A DNA stretch of 16,620 bases from an uncultured Parvibacter sp. GTDB taxonomy: Bacteria; Actinomycetota; Coriobacteriia; Coriobacteriales; Eggerthellaceae. The stretch lies in contig CAJUNI010000029.1 of NCBI GenBank assembly GCA_910587945.1, positions 8,918-25,537 on the forward strand, given 5' to 3'. The position numbers were made by a program, and so were the translations under genes. Under the pieces are notes generated by a model that saw only the letters and a list, made by a program, of their open reading frames with translations, ran no database searches and was not told the DNA's origin. Below are positions 5,760 through 13,592 of this stretch, piece by piece. The stretch's first letter is position 1. Each line of letters begins with the position of its first letter.

Positions 5760-8570
5760 ATGGGATTCCTCTCAAAACTCCTTACCATGGGTGAGGGAAA
5801 GCAACTGAAACGCTACCAAAAACTGGTGGATGAAATAAATGACCTAGAACCGCAAATGCAGGCCTACTCCGACGAAGAACTCCGGGGTCTCACGGAAAAG
5901 TTCCGTGCGCGCTATGCCGACGGTGAAACTCTGGATGACTTGCTGCCCGAGGCTTTTGCTGCCGTGCGTGAAGCGGCGGTTCGTACCGTTGGCATGCGTC
6001 ACTTCGATGTCCAGCTCATCGGTGGTATGGCGCTTCACGAAGGACAAATTGCCGAGATGAAAACTGGCGAAGGTAAGACGCTGGTTTCAACATTGGCTGG
6101 ATACCTCAATGCTATTCCTGGCAACAACGTTCATATCGTGACTGTCAATGATTACTTGGCACGACGCGACAGCGAATGGATGGGGCGTATCTATCGGTTC
6201 CTCGGGATGGAAGTGGGCTTGATCCAAAACGGCATGAAGCCTTCACAGAAAATTCCTGCCTACAAAGCCGATGTAACCTATGGGACTAACTCGGAGTTTG
6301 GCTTTGACTACTTACGCGACAACATGGTTACCCGAGCGGAAAACCGAGTTCAACGCGGCCACTCCTTTGCAGTTGTAGATGAGGTTGACTCCATTCTTAT
6401 CGACGAAGCCCGTACTCCCTTGATTATTTCCGGGGCAGGTACCCAAGCCACCGATACCTACAAGCGCTTCGCGCGGGTTATGCCGGGGCTTAAAGAAGGC
6501 GTCGACTTTGATATGGACGAAGCCAAAAAGACCATCAATGCTACCGAAAGCGGTCTTGAGAAAATCGAGATGATGCTGGGTATTGAAAACATCTATGCCG
6601 ATCCGTCGGGGCAGTTGGCTAATCATCTGCAACAAGCATTAAAGGCTCAGTTCCTATTCCATCGCGACATCGATTATGTTGTCGTGGATGGGGAAGTGAA
6701 GATTGTTGATGAGTTCACGGGTCGTATTATGGAGGGCCGCCGGTGGTCTGAGGGCTTGCATCAGGCGGTAGAGGCTAAAGAGCATGTGAATGTGCGCGAA
6801 GAGAATCAAACCTTAGCCACCATTACCTTGCAAAACTACTTCCGCCTTTACGACAAGCTCTCGGGTATGACGGGTACCGCTATGACCGAAGATGCTGAGT
6901 TCCGCCAGATTTACAATTTGCCCGTTGTGGCGATTCCGCCTAATAAGCCAGTGATTCGTGATGACGAAAACGACCTGGTTTATCGCACGATCAACGCAAA
7001 GTTTAATGCGGTAGCTGATGATGTGGCCGAGCGTCATGCGGCAGGCCAGCCCTGTCTAGTAGGCACGGTATCCATTGAAAGTTCCGAGCGGCTGTCGCGC
7101 TTGTTGGATAAGCGGGGCATTAAACACGAAACCCTCAATGCTAAAAACCACGAGCGCGAGGCTCATATTGTGGCCCAGGCGGGTCGTGTAGGCGCGGTCA
7201 CCATTGCTACCAACATGGCTGGTCGTGGTACTGACATTTTGCTCGGCGGCAATCCCGACATCCTGGCCGAAGACCTTCTTCGCAATAAAGGTCTTGACCC
7301 TGAAGCCGCTGAGGTGGACGAAGAAGGAAATCCGAATCCGCTGCGTCCTTCTGAGGCCCAATGGGCGGCAGCTCGGGAAGAGGCTAAGAAGATTTGTGCC
7401 GCCGAGCATGAGCAAGTGATTCAAGCGGGTGGTCTGTGTGTGATTGGTACCGAGCGCCATGAGTCTCGTCGTATCGACAATCAGCTTCGTGGTCGTGCGG
7501 GACGTCAGGGAGATCCGGGTACTACCCAGTTCTATCTGTCCTTAGAGGATGATCTGATGCGTCTCTTTGGTGGCGCTAAGATGGACTCCATTGCTTCGAT
7601 GATGGAAAAGATGAAGATGGAAGAGGACATGCCTATCCAGGCATCGATGGTCTCAAAATCCATTGAGAGTGCTCAGCGTTCCGTCGAAACCATGCATTTT
7701 GCTGCTCGTAAAAACGTTCTGGAGTATGACGACGTCATGAACTTGCAGCGTAAAGCCATCTATGAAGAGCGGAATGCCATTCTTGATGGCAAGGACCTAA
7801 CGGATCGTATTCCGAGCATCATTGAAGACTCGGTTACCGAAGTGGTGGAACGGGATTGCCCCCGTAATAGCCCGTCTGAGGATTGGGATACGAAGGCTCT
7901 TGATATTTGGGTGGCCAACATGTCCGGACGCAATGATTTTGCGGTGGAGTCGGTGGATCATGATGATGATACCGATGAAGTGAATGAGGCGTTGGTTTCA
8001 TACTTCACGGGACTCTATGACCAAAAGGCCCAGGCGCTTGGCGAAAAGAACATGGGACTTTTGGAAGCGCAAATCATGCTTCGTATGATCGACACCAAAT
8101 GGATGGCTCACCTCCAAGATATGGATTACCTCAAAACGGGTATTGGCCTGCGAGCCTTTGGCCAGCGCGATCCGCTGGTGGAGTACAAAAACGAGGCCTA
8201 TAACGCCTTCGAATCCATGACTGCCTCGCTCTATGATGACTTCCTGCGCACTCTGTTGCGCTTGGAGATTGCTCGGCGTCCTGAAGGAGGTCCTGCAAAT
8301 CCTCTGCCGGAAGCCGAAGATCCGCTTGCTCGGAAGGTGACCTACTCATCTCCTGAGGCAGCCTTAGAGGGCTCGCCTCGCAGGACTGCTCCTGCAGCTG
8401 CTGCTGCCGTGGCTAGTCAAGCAGGCGCTCCTCAACCAAAACCCGCCCCGCAAAAGGCTCAAACCTATGTGAAGGATAAGGACGATCCCTTTGCGAATGT
8501 GGGACGCAACGATCCCTGTCCCTGTGGCAGTGGTTTGAAATACAAGAAGTGTCACGGAAAGAACAGCTAA
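5760..8570 (+). CDS. secA: Preprotein translocase ATPase SecA
   Basis: SecA is the ATPase that drives proteins through the SecYEG channel of the cytoplasmic membrane. The 936-residue protein has all expected parts in order: the N-terminal GFLSKLLTMGEGKQLKRY, Walker A MKTGEGKTL near residue 100, the DEVDSILIDEAR helicase motif near 207, NMAGRGTDILLGGNPD near 485, and QLRGRAGRQGDPG near 575. An Ala/Pro-rich linker follows, then a zinc-binding tail CPCG-x-GLKYKKCH starting near residue 920 (CxC-x8-CH). The ATG at 5760 is chosen because it matches the family N-terminus and has GAGG 12 bases upstream. An in-frame TTG at 5700 would add 20 residues without homology-like character or a ribosome site. 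It is followed after 4 bases by prfB, an arrangement common in Gram-positive bacteria. Confidence 0.98.
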   Translation: MGFLSKLLTMGEGKQLKRYQKLVDEINDLEPQMQAYSDEELRGLTEKFRARYADGETLDDLLPEAFAAVREAAVRTVGMRHFDVQLIGGMALHEGQIAEMKTGEGKTLVSTLAGYLNAIPGNNVHIVTVNDYLARRDSEWMGRIYRFLGMEVGLIQNGMKPSQKIPAYKADVTYGTNSEFGFDYLRDNMVTRAENRVQRGHSFAVVDEVDSILIDEARTPLIISGAGTQATDTYKRFARVMPGLKEGVDFDMDEAKKTINATESGLEKIEMMLGIENIYADPSGQLANHLQQALKAQFLFHRDIDYVVVDGEVKIVDEFTGRIMEGRRWSEGLHQAVEAKEHVNVREENQTLATITLQNYFRLYDKLSGMTGTAMTEDAEFRQIYNLPVVAIPPNKPVIRDDENDLVYRTINAKFNAVADDVAERHAAGQPCLVGTVSIESSERLSRLLDKRGIKHETLNAKNHEREAHIVAQAGRVGAVTIATNMAGRGTDILLGGNPDILAEDLLRNKGLDPEAAEVDEEGNPNPLRPSEAQWAAAREEAKKICAAEHEQVIQAGGLCVIGTERHESRRIDNQLRGRAGRQGDPGTTQFYLSLEDDLMRLFGGAKMDSIASMMEKMKMEEDMPIQASMVSKSIESAQRSVETMHFAARKNVLEYDDVMNLQRKAIYEERNAILDGKDLTDRIPSIIEDSVTEVVERDCPRNSPSEDWDTKALDIWVANMSGRNDFAVESVDHDDDTDEVNEALVSYFTGLYDQKAQALGEKNMGLLEAQIMLRMIDTKWMAHLQDMDYLKTGIGLRAFGQRDPLVEYKNEAYNAFESMTASLYDDFLRTLLRLEIARRPEGGPANPLPEAEDPLARKVTYSSPEAALEGSPRRTAPAAAAAVASQAGAPQPKPAPQKAQTYVKDKDDPFANVGRNDPCPCGSGLKYKKCHGKNS

Positions 8571-8574
8571 CCTC

Positions 8575-9678
8575 ATGGCTCTCGAACGCAAAGATCTGGA
8601 AAAAGGCATAGAGGAGGCCAGAAAGCGTCTTGAAGACGCGAAAGGATTTCTTCATATCGATAGTCTTCAAGAGCAACTGAGTGCCCTTGACAAGCAAATT
8701 GCTGAGCCGGGCTTTTGGGATGACCCGGCTCAAGCAAGTGCGGTCACAAAAGAGGCGTCGGCTGTTCGCGATCTCTTGGCTGAATATGATGAAGCAGCCT
8801 CTTTGCTGGAAGATATCGAAGCGGCATTTGAACTTGCCGCCGAAGATGAGGTCTTTGCGGCAGAATGCGAGACGGGCTTGACTCGTCTCGGGAGCCAGCT
8901 GGATGGGCTGGAAATCAATTCCTGGTTTACGGGGCGCTTCGATAGTGGCGATGCCATTTTGACGGTGAATCCCGGGCAAGGCGGTTTGGAGGCCCAGGAC
9001 TGGACCGAGATGCTCTACCGCATGTATAGCCGCTATGCGGAAGCGAAGGGTTGGAAAGTTACCCCCTTAGATGTGGTTCCTGGCGAGGTAATTGGTCTTG
9101 ATAAAGCCACCATTCAGATCGAAGGGCGCAATGCCTATGGCATGTTGCGTAGTGAAATCGGTGTTCATCGGTTGGTGCGCATTTCTCCCACCGATGCTAA
9201 GGCACGCCGTCAAACCACCTTTGCATCAGTAGAGGTGCTTCCCATTCTTCCGGATGATATTGAAGTGGAAATCAATCCGGCAGATGTGCGCGTTGATGTC
9301 TATCGCTCCAGCGGTCCGGGTGGTCAGTGTGTGAATACCACCGACTCCGCCGTTCGATTAACGCATTTGCCGACCGGCATTGTAGTGACCTGTCAAAACG
9401 AGAAGTCTCAATTACAGAACAAGGAAGCCGCGTTTCGTGTGTTGCGCGCCAAGCTCTATGAGCTAGAGGAGCAAAAGCGCCAAGCGGAAATTGACTCGTT
9501 GCGGGGCGAGCGGAGAGACAATTCCTTTGGCTCTCAAATTAGAAATTACGTTCTCTATCCCTATCAAATGGTTAAAGATCTGCGAAGCTCAGTGGAAACA
9601 GGTAACGTAGATGCGGTGCTAGATGGGGAGATCGAGGATTTCGTTATTGGCTACCACAAGTGGCATGCTGCACAGTAG
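8575..9678 (+). CDS. prfB: Peptide chain release factor 2
   Basis: RF2 reads UAA and UGA stop codons in the ribosome and triggers release of the finished protein. The 367-residue protein has the coiled N-terminal domain (LEKGIEEARKRLEDAKGFL), the PGQGGLEAQDWTEMLYRMY block, and the catalytic GGQ at residues 249-251. GGQ sits in the actinobacterial form GPGGQCVNTTDSAVRLTH, with Cys where most RFs have His. The codon-reading tripeptide is SPT (residues 204-206), not the usual SPF; see findings. The gene is one uninterrupted frame, with no programmed frameshift or internal TGA near codon 25. The Shine-Dalgarno is weak (GGAAAG 13 bases upstream, inside secA), so translation is probably coupled to secA. 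Confidence 0.96.
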   Translation: MALERKDLEKGIEEARKRLEDAKGFLHIDSLQEQLSALDKQIAEPGFWDDPAQASAVTKEASAVRDLLAEYDEAASLLEDIEAAFELAAEDEVFAAECETGLTRLGSQLDGLEINSWFTGRFDSGDAILTVNPGQGGLEAQDWTEMLYRMYSRYAEAKGWKVTPLDVVPGEVIGLDKATIQIEGRNAYGMLRSEIGVHRLVRISPTDAKARRQTTFASVEVLPILPDDIEVEINPADVRVDVYRSSGPGGQCVNTTDSAVRLTHLPTGIVVTCQNEKSQLQNKEAAFRVLRAKLYELEEQKRQAEIDSLRGERRDNSFGSQIRNYVLYPYQMVKDLRSSVETGNVDAVLDGEIEDFVIGYHKWHAAQ

Positions 9679-9696
9679 ATTGCTGTGGCAGCTTTT
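9667..9696 (+). terminator. Intrinsic terminator overlapping the prfB stop codon
   Basis: GCTGC-ACAG (9667-9675) pairs with CTGT-g-GCAGC (9683-9692): 9 bp with one bulged G and a 7-base loop, TAGATTG, followed by TTTT. The prfB TAG stop (9676-9678) is inside the loop and the left arm is the last three codons, so the coding end and terminator share sequence. It would separate secA-prfB from the transketolase genes. Confidence 0.55.
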
Positions 9697-9832
9697 GTGG
9701 AACCAAGCCTATCTGTCCTTCTTTGAGTTACAGCTGAAATAGGAATTCATCAGGGTCTATCCCTCGTTTTTATCTTTAGGGGACGCCGTCTGTCCACTTT
9801 CGTAGAAACGTTAGGCTATGAGCTCGGCTCTT

Positions 9833-9845
9833 ATTACTGAGTAAT
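9833..9845. promoter_or_regulatory. Operator-like palindrome upstream of the transketolase genes
   Basis: ATTAC-TGA-GTAAT is a perfect 5-bp-arm palindrome with a 3-base centre, 87 bases before the start codon. It lies 14 bases upstream of TAAAAT, covering where a -35 box would sit, so a bound dimer could block or aid polymerase. The AT-rich gene-free stretch at 9679-9932 otherwise holds only the prfB terminator and the promoter candidate. Confidence 0.3.
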
Positions 9846-9859
9846 GGCGTTTTGTCAGG

Positions 9860-9865
9860 TAAAAT
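9860..9865 (+). promoter_or_regulatory. Possible -10 box for the transketolase operon
   Basis: TAAAAT matches TATAAT at 5 of 6 positions and lies 67 bases upstream of the start codon. No convincing -35 is seen at normal spacing. TTGTCA (9852-9857) is a good -35 match but lacks a clear -10 partner downstream. Promoter placement is therefore tentative. Confidence 0.25.
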
Positions 9866-9932
9866 AATCTTTCAAGTATCTGAACTACGGTAGAGGCTGT
9901 GTAAGATCTCGCTTATAAGGGAGAGGGGTTCT

Positions 9933-10778
9933 ATGGATATTTCAGCCTTAGAGTCTGTGGCCAACCAGCGGCGCATGGACATTGTCTCTATGATTACGGA
10001 AGCGGGAAGTGGCCATCCTGGTGGCTCGCTGTCTTCTATCGATATTATGACGGCTCTCTATGACGGGGGCGTTTTAGACCATGATCCCGAACAGCCTGAG
10101 TGGCCGCTCCGGGATCGTTTCATTTTGGCCAAGGGTCATTGCGCCCCGGCACTCTACGCCACTCTTGCCTCTCGCGGCTATTTCCCAACCGAGGAGCTCA
10201 TGAGTTTGCGCAAGCTGGGATCCCGGCTTCAGGGTCACCCCGACTCCAATTTAGTTCCGGGGGTTGAGGTAAGCACCGGCTCCCTCGGCCAAGGGCTTTC
10301 CATCGCGGCGGGCATGGCCTGCGGCTTGCGTTTGGATGGCGCTTCGCAAACGGTATTCACCTTATTGGGCGATGGCGAGTGCGAAGAGGGCCAGGTTTGG
10401 GAAGCCGCTATGTTTAGCTCCCACAACAAGCTTGATAACTTGGTTGCTATCATCGACCACAATGGTCTTCAGATTGACGGCGCTACTGCTGATGTTTGCA
10501 ACCCCGATGATCTGTCGGAGCGCTTCCGAGCCTTTGGCTGGGACGTGGTGGAAGTGGACGGCCACGACATTGCGGCGCTTATTGAGGTGTTGCAAGCCTG
10601 TAAGGAAACGCGCAACGGCAAGCCCCATATGGTGCTCGCCCAAACGGTGAAGGGTAAAGGCGTTTCATTCATGGAAAACCAAGCCGGCTGGCACGGCAAG
10701 GCACCGAGCAAAGAACAATGTGCCGAGGCCTTAGCGGAATTGCAAGCGTGCTCAGGGGAAGGGGAGATCTGTGGTTAA
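9933..10778 (+). CDS. Transketolase, N-terminal (thiamine diphosphate-binding) subunit
   Basis: Transketolase moves two-carbon ketol units between sugar phosphates in the non-oxidative pentose phosphate pathway. This 281-residue protein is the first half of a split enzyme. It carries AGSGHPGGSLSSIDIMTALY, DRFILAKGHCAPALYATLA, GHPDSN...GSLGQGLSIAAGMA, and the thiamine diphosphate motif GDGECEEGQVWEAAMF...IDHNGLQ. The ATG at 9933 has a strong Shine-Dalgarno (GGGAGAGGGG) just upstream. The last 8 bases overlap the partner gene, fitting equal production of both chains. Split transketolases are known in archaea, Firmicutes and actinobacteria. A relative acting on another sugar substrate cannot be excluded from sequence alone. 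Confidence 0.93.
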   Translation: MDISALESVANQRRMDIVSMITEAGSGHPGGSLSSIDIMTALYDGGVLDHDPEQPEWPLRDRFILAKGHCAPALYATLASRGYFPTEELMSLRKLGSRLQGHPDSNLVPGVEVSTGSLGQGLSIAAGMACGLRLDGASQTVFTLLGDGECEEGQVWEAAMFSSHNKLDNLVAIIDHNGLQIDGATADVCNPDDLSERFRAFGWDVVEVDGHDIAALIEVLQACKETRNGKPHMVLAQTVKGKGVSFMENQAGWHGKAPSKEQCAEALAELQACSGEGEICG

Positions 10779-11733
10779 GTTGGCCAGCGCCGAAGAGGCG
10801 CAGCAGAAGAAAGCGACCCGTGCCGCCTTTGGGCCCGCCCTGGTAGCGTTAGCTGAAGAGGGCGTTGATGTCGTAGCGGTAGATGCTGACCTTACCGGTT
10901 CCACCACCACGGCAAAGTTTGCTGCAGCGTCACCGGAATACGCCAAGCGTCTGTTTAATGTCGGTATTGCCGAGCAGAATATGATCGATGTAGCTGCCGG
11001 TCTTTCTTTGACCGGAAAAGTGGCCTTTACGGGCTCCTTTGCGGTATTCGGAACGGGCCGCGCCTATGACCAAATTCGCAATACCGTTTGTTATTCAAAT
11101 CTCAATGTGAAAATTGCTCCCACCCATGCAGGTATTTCCGTAGGCCCCGACGGGGGCAGTCATCAAATGCTCGAAGACATCGCGCTCATGCGAGTGTTGC
11201 CGGGCATGCGCGTGTTGGTACCCGCTGACTATGCGGCTGCCTATGCGGCCTTAAAACTTGCGGCAAAAACGCCGGGCCCGGTCTATGTGCGCATGGGTCG
11301 AGCTGCGGTGCCCTGTGTTTATGACAGCAATGTGGAACTCGAGATCGGTCGCGCCTATGTGCTGCGGGAAGGCACCGATGTCACCATCATTGCCTGCGGC
11401 GTTGAAATCCGCGAGGCGCTGTTGGCGGCAGAGCAACTGGCCGAAGAAGGCATTTCGGCAGAAGTCATCGATGCGTTTTCGGTTAAGCCCCTAGACGAAG
11501 AAACCATCCTGGCCTCGGTAAAGAAAACTGGTCGGGTGGTAGTGGCCGAAGAGCATAGTGTTATTGGTGGCTTAGGGAGTGCTGTGGCTGAATTGTTGGG
11601 CGCTAAGGCTCCTTGCCCCATAGCTTTTGTCGGGGTTCGTGATCGGTTTGGCAAGTCGGGAGAGTTTGAAGAATTGCTCTCGTACTTTTCCATTGATGCT
11701 CAAGCCATTGTCGATGCCGTGAAGAATGGCTAA
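10771..11733 (+). CDS. Transketolase, C-terminal (pyrimidine-binding) subunit
   Basis: This 320-residue protein is the second half of the split transketolase and should assemble with the preceding gene product in the cytoplasm. It has the pyrimidine-binding domain with DADLTGSTTT, FNVGIAEQNMIDVAAGLS (the Glu of AEQ activates the cofactor), THAGISVGPDGGSHQMLEDIALMR and MRVLVPAD. A C-terminal transketolase domain follows (GTDVTIIACGVEIREALLAAEQL, AEVIDAFSVKPLD, VVVAEEHSVIGGLGSAVAELL). It starts at GTG 10771 with GGGGAG about 4 bases upstream, inside the end of the first subunit gene. It ends only 66 bases before the ftsE start, with no terminator between, so some read-through into ftsE is likely. 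Confidence 0.93.
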   Translation: MVKLASAEEAQQKKATRAAFGPALVALAEEGVDVVAVDADLTGSTTTAKFAAASPEYAKRLFNVGIAEQNMIDVAAGLSLTGKVAFTGSFAVFGTGRAYDQIRNTVCYSNLNVKIAPTHAGISVGPDGGSHQMLEDIALMRVLPGMRVLVPADYAAAYAALKLAAKTPGPVYVRMGRAAVPCVYDSNVELEIGRAYVLREGTDVTIIACGVEIREALLAAEQLAEEGISAEVIDAFSVKPLDEETILASVKKTGRVVVAEEHSVIGGLGSAVAELLGAKAPCPIAFVGVRDRFGKSGEFEELLSYFSIDAQAIVDAVKNG

Positions 11734-11748
11734 GGCCCCTTGTGTCTC

Positions 11749-11757
11749 TGCTAGAAT
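11749..11757 (+). promoter_or_regulatory. Candidate extended -10 promoter for ftsEX
   Basis: TGC-TAGAAT matches the extended -10 pattern with 5 of 6 bases in the hexamer. It lies in the short gap after the transketolase stop. Transcription would start near 11764, about 36 bases before the GTG start of ftsE. No -35 is obvious. It resembles the secA element TGG-TAGAGT. Confidence 0.45.
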
Positions 11758-11799
11758 GCCAGAATGTCTCAGTACACGTCGAACTGAATGGAGCATGCT

Positions 11800-12648
11800 G
11801 TGACGAATGACCCAAGAATGGATCGTCCTGCCCGAGGACGTCATGCGGGTGCGCCGAATACTCTTACTCCGCGCCCCAAGAATCAATCCACTTCGCAGCT
11901 TTCTCGTTCCCTGCCTACTGTAGAAATCAACGAGATTCCTCAAAGCGGAACGCCGGTTATTACCTTTGAGCATGTAACCAAGGTATATCCTGCTCAGCCG
12001 AATAAGCCAGCTTTGTCTGACATTAGCCTGCAAATCTTTGCGGGAGACTTTATCTTCTTGGTAGGTCATTCTGGTTCAGGCAAATCTACCTTTATTAAGT
12101 TGCTTACTCGTGAAATCAAACCTACGTCCGGCAAGATCTATGTGGCCGATGAAGATCTCACAACCATGCGCAATTGGCGAGTGCCTTACCTGCGCCGCAA
12201 CATTGGTTGCGTATTCCAGGACTTTAAGCTTCTGCCGAATAAAACGGTGTTTGAGAACGTGGCGTTTGCCTTAGAGGTAATTGGTAAGAGTCGCCACGTT
12301 ATCAAAACTCAGGTTCCGGAAGTGCTGCGTTTGGTTGGCTTGGCTGATAAGCTCAATAAATACCCGGATCAGCTTTCCGGTGGCGAGCAACAGCGTGTGT
12401 CTATTGCGCGCGCCATTGTAAATCGCCCGCCGCTGCTGATTTGCGACGAGCCGACGGGTAACTTAGACCCCCAAACCTCGCGTGGCATTATGGATTTGTT
12501 GGAGCGTATTAATCGCACGGGCACCACTGTTCTGGTAGCTACCCATGACCGTGATATGGTGGACAACATGCGCCGTCGCGTAATTGCCCTTGACCGAGGT
12601 CACCTCACCCGAGATCAAGAGAGGGGTGTGTACGGTTCCGATGTCTAG
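11800..12648 (+). CDS. ftsE: Cell division ATP-binding protein FtsE
   Basis: FtsE is the ATPase of the FtsEX complex, which sits at the cytoplasmic membrane and switches on cell-wall hydrolases outside the cell. The 282-residue protein has Walker A GHSGSGKST near residue 89, a Q-loop in CVFQDFKLLPNKTVFENV, the ABC signature LSGGEQQRVSIARA near 192, Walker B LLICDEPTGNLD near 212, and the switch histidine in VATHD near 249. The ABC domain (VITFEHVTKVYP) starts only near residue 50, after a Pro/Ser/Thr/Asn-rich, probably disordered extension. GTG 11800 is preferred because GGAG lies 6 bases upstream. An in-frame ATG at 11788 has no ribosome site, and no later start would give a family-length protein. 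It overlaps ftsX by 8 bases. Confidence 0.95.
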   Translation: MTNDPRMDRPARGRHAGAPNTLTPRPKNQSTSQLSRSLPTVEINEIPQSGTPVITFEHVTKVYPAQPNKPALSDISLQIFAGDFIFLVGHSGSGKSTFIKLLTREIKPTSGKIYVADEDLTTMRNWRVPYLRRNIGCVFQDFKLLPNKTVFENVAFALEVIGKSRHVIKTQVPEVLRLVGLADKLNKYPDQLSGGEQQRVSIARAIVNRPPLLICDEPTGNLDPQTSRGIMDLLERINRTGTTVLVATHDRDMVDNMRRRVIALDRGHLTRDQERGVYGSDV

Positions 12649-13552
12649 TCTCATTTATTTCATTAAAGAGTCGTTTAAAGGCTTCACGCGTAACTTTTCT
12701 ACGGCCTTTGGTTCTATCATCACCATCTTCCTTTCACTGCTCATCATTGGTGTTTTTTTAGTTGGTGGTGTGGTTGTAGAGCACCTGGTTTCTTCGGTAG
12801 AGGACGAAGTTACTATCACTGCTTATGTGCTTGATGACGCTGATCAGACGGTTATTGATGAAACCATGAACGATATTGCCTCTATGGAAGGGGTTCAGTC
12901 GGTCAATTTCACCAATAAAGACCAGGCCATGGAGCGGTTTAAGGCTACCACCAATAACCCGGAGATTATCGATCAGCTTGACGGTACCAATCCATTGCCT
13001 GCCTCTATTGACGTGGAGCTTTCGGACCCGCAATTGGTAGAGCAGGTGGCAGCGTCAATTTTGAATGACACACCCTTTGCCTCAATTGCTGACAATCCGG
13101 CAGATCCGAGTGAATCTATTAAGTATGGTCAGCAATCGGTCGAGCGCCTGTTTACCGTTACGAATTATGTGCGTTATATCGGCCTGGCCTTAGTGGTGTT
13201 ACTGGTCTTTATCGCCCTGGTGTTCATCAACAACACCATTCGTTTGGCTATTTTGGCCCGTCGCAAAGAAATTGCCATCATGCGTTTGGTAGGTGCTTCA
13301 AACGGCTTTATTCGGGGACCATTCTTGATGGAGGGTGCGCTTCATGCCCTCATTGGTTCGCTGTTGGCTGTGGCGGTATTGCAGGCGTTACGGGTAACCG
13401 CAATGCCGAGGATTCAAGGAGCCCTTGCCTTCTTATCCTTGGATGTGTCGGGGCAAACCTACCTTATGATCTATCTGGCTCTCATCGTGGCTGGTCTGAT
13501 CATCGGTCTTATTGGTTCTGCCTTTGCGATGCGTCGCTATTTGAAGGTGTAG
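12641..13552 (+). CDS. ftsX: Cell division permease-like protein FtsX
   Basis: FtsX is the membrane partner of FtsE. Its outer loop contacts cell-wall hydrolases or their adaptors. The 303-residue protein has a short cytoplasmic N-terminus (YFIKESFKGFTRNFSTAFGS), TM1 near residues 20-42, an extracytoplasmic domain of about 130 residues, and three more membrane segments near 176-200, 232-255 and 272-295. These flank the conserved RRKEIAIMRLVGASNGFIRGPFLMEG block. Length and topology match the family. ATG 12641 gives the usual start. GAGAGGGG lies about 14 bases upstream, longer than ideal, so coupling to ftsE translation is likely; an in-frame GTG at 12626 is a possible alternative. SmpB, which often follows ftsX in actinobacteria, is not next here. 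Confidence 0.95.
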   Translation: MSSLIYFIKESFKGFTRNFSTAFGSIITIFLSLLIIGVFLVGGVVVEHLVSSVEDEVTITAYVLDDADQTVIDETMNDIASMEGVQSVNFTNKDQAMERFKATTNNPEIIDQLDGTNPLPASIDVELSDPQLVEQVAASILNDTPFASIADNPADPSESIKYGQQSVERLFTVTNYVRYIGLALVVLLVFIALVFINNTIRLAILARRKEIAIMRLVGASNGFIRGPFLMEGALHALIGSLLAVAVLQALRVTAMPRIQGALAFLSLDVSGQTYLMIYLALIVAGLIIGLIGSAFAMRRYLKV

Positions 13553-13592
13553 CAGCGCGCAAAGCACAGGGTTGTTGAAATATTCATGCTAT

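Noticed and set aside
8575..8700. Programmed +1 frameshift expected early in prfB, as in E. coli
   Set aside because: The frame is continuous from the ATG, with no in-frame TGA and no CTT-TGA-C slippery site around codons 20-35; GFLHIDSLQEQL reads straight through.
9758..9778. AGGGTCTATCCCT plus T-rich tail as a second terminator after prfB
   Set aside because: The stem is only 4 bp. The 9-bp hairpin at 9667-9692 with TTTT is a much better candidate.
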